64,000 nucleotides of DNA from the NCBI GenBank assembly GCA_902495075.1, contig CABUVO010000005.1:94302-158301 (forward strand). Direction: 5' to 3'. A program made the position numbers and the translations under genes. Positions 63,676 to 64,000 of this stretch are shown piece after piece. How positions within the stretch are numbered: the first letter of the stretch is position 1; every line of letters starts with the position of its first letter. The notes under the pieces were generated by a model that had not been told where the DNA came from, made no database searches, and worked only from the letters and a program-made list of their open reading frames with translations. This stretch comes from an uncultured Porphyromonadaceae bacterium. Lineage in GTDB: Bacteria; Bacteroidota; Bacteroidia; Bacteroidales; Muribaculaceae.

Positions 63676-63829
63676 AATAGATAGTCACGACAGCTACAAT
63701 AGATAGTCACGACAGTTACAATAGATAGTCATGACAGCTAAAATAAATAGTCACAACAGCTACAATAGATAGTCACAACAGTTACAATAGATAGTCACGA
63801 CAGCTATAATAAATTGTCACGACAACCCT
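63676..63829. repeat. 22-bp tandem repeat, seven units
   Basis: Seven contiguous 22-nt units have consensus AATAGATAGTCACGACAGCTAC read as one period (63676-63697, 63698-63719 and so on). The last unit is degenerate. Most differences are transitions (CACGAC/CACAAC/CATGAC, GCTAC/GTTAC). There are no unique spacers, so it is not CRISPR. A short palindrome ACCCTCG-A-CGAGGGT (63825-63839) follows. Confidence 0.85.
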
Positions 63830-63914
63830 CGACGAGGGTAATTATTTATAACCCCATATCGATTAAGCACATATGCCATAGTGGTACAACCGTCCGGGAT
63901 GACAGGTAGGTCGT

Positions 63915-63948
63915 AAAAAAGATAGCCGTCCAGATAATGGGCGGCTAT
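63915..63948 (-). terminator. Terminator of the gene entering from the right edge
   Basis: On the minus strand ATAGCCGCCCA pairs with TGGACGGCTAT (10 of 11 positions, loop TTATC) and is followed by CTTTTTTACG. It overlaps the TAG stop of the partial minus-strand reading frame, as expected of a Rho-independent terminator. Confidence 0.75.
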
Positions 63949-64000
63949 TTCTGCGATTTGTTCCACCGATCGGGAAGCAACTCCCGGTAGCTTTCAAGAG
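63945..64000 (-). CDS. 3' tip of a minus-strand gene (partial)
   Basis: The frame entering from the right edge reads LESYRELLPDRWNKSQK and stops at TAG (63945-63947), right at a Rho-independent terminator. Only 17 codons are inside the window, so no family can be named. A competing minus-strand frame runs from 63993 to about 63815 but has a stop near the edge and reads into the tandem repeat. Confidence 0.5.
   Translation of the reverse strand, partial: LESYRELLPDRWNKSQK

Noticed and set aside
63676..63829. CRISPR array
   Set aside because: Units are contiguous 22-mers with no unique spacers and no cas genes are present.

Overview
The window is a 64 kb piece of chromosome from an anaerobic gut-type Bacteroidales bacterium, most likely Muribaculaceae (family level inferred from overall gene content, not proven). 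The case for Bacteroidales rests on a SusC/SusD pair controlled by an ECF sigma factor and a FecR-type anti-sigma factor, a type III glutamine synthetase, a GT3-type glycogen synthase beside an alpha-glucan phosphorylase, a DUF3127 protein, BACON and DUF5689 lipoproteins, and several promoters close to the Bacteroidales consensus TTTG-N19-21-TAnnTTTG. GC content is moderate and Shine-Dalgarno sites are mostly absent.

Layout. Positions 1-12250 (+) hold the end of tuf, tRNA-Trp, secE, nusG, rplK, rplA, rplJ, rplL, rpoB and rpoC, with strong RNA hairpins in several gaps. A bidirectional terminator separates this block from a large minus-strand polysaccharide utilisation locus (12370-28487). Read in transcription order it is ECF sigma, FecR, then (after a terminator and new promoter) SusC, SusD, an endonuclease/exonuclease/phosphatase-fold lipoprotein, a BACON-DUF5689 lipoprotein, GH3, a calcineurin-like phosphoesterase, a small secreted protein with a sorting-like tail, and GH2. 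Positions 28657-36661 (-) carry housekeeping and storage genes: an MBL-fold hydrolase, rsmG, glycogen phosphorylase, glycogen synthase, a DUF3127 protein with an SSB-like tail, and guanine deaminase. Positions 36756-40844 (+) are an oxalate-degradation operon (frc, oxc, AEC-family transporter), arranged like E. coli yfdW-yfdU-yfdV. At 40944-43100 (-) lies an EF-G paralogue whose switch II has Ala where EF-G has its catalytic His. Positions 43482-49044 (+) hold hemW, dapF, dapL and type III glutamine synthetase.

Positions 49240-60028 (+) are a second carbohydrate cluster with no SusC/SusD or regulator of its own: a beta-helix hydrolase, a heparinase II/III-type lyase, GH127, GH97, GH43 and GH88. 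The lyase plus GH88 pair points to a uronic-acid polymer, and GH127 and GH43 point to arabinose- or xylose-containing side chains. The rest is an unknown secreted protein, a BACON-like/leucine-rich-repeat lipoprotein, a membrane-anchored zinc metallopeptidase, a 22-bp tandem repeat and the 3' tip of a further minus-strand gene.

The most unusual non-coding content is repeat DNA. Two related rod-like inverted-repeat elements (43272-43472 and 60939-61123) lie in opposite orientation and show compensatory changes in their stems. There are also GNNTTAG heptad arrays, G-rich decad arrays, a 15-bp array and a 22-bp array. No CRISPR array, rRNA, phage or transposase gene was seen.
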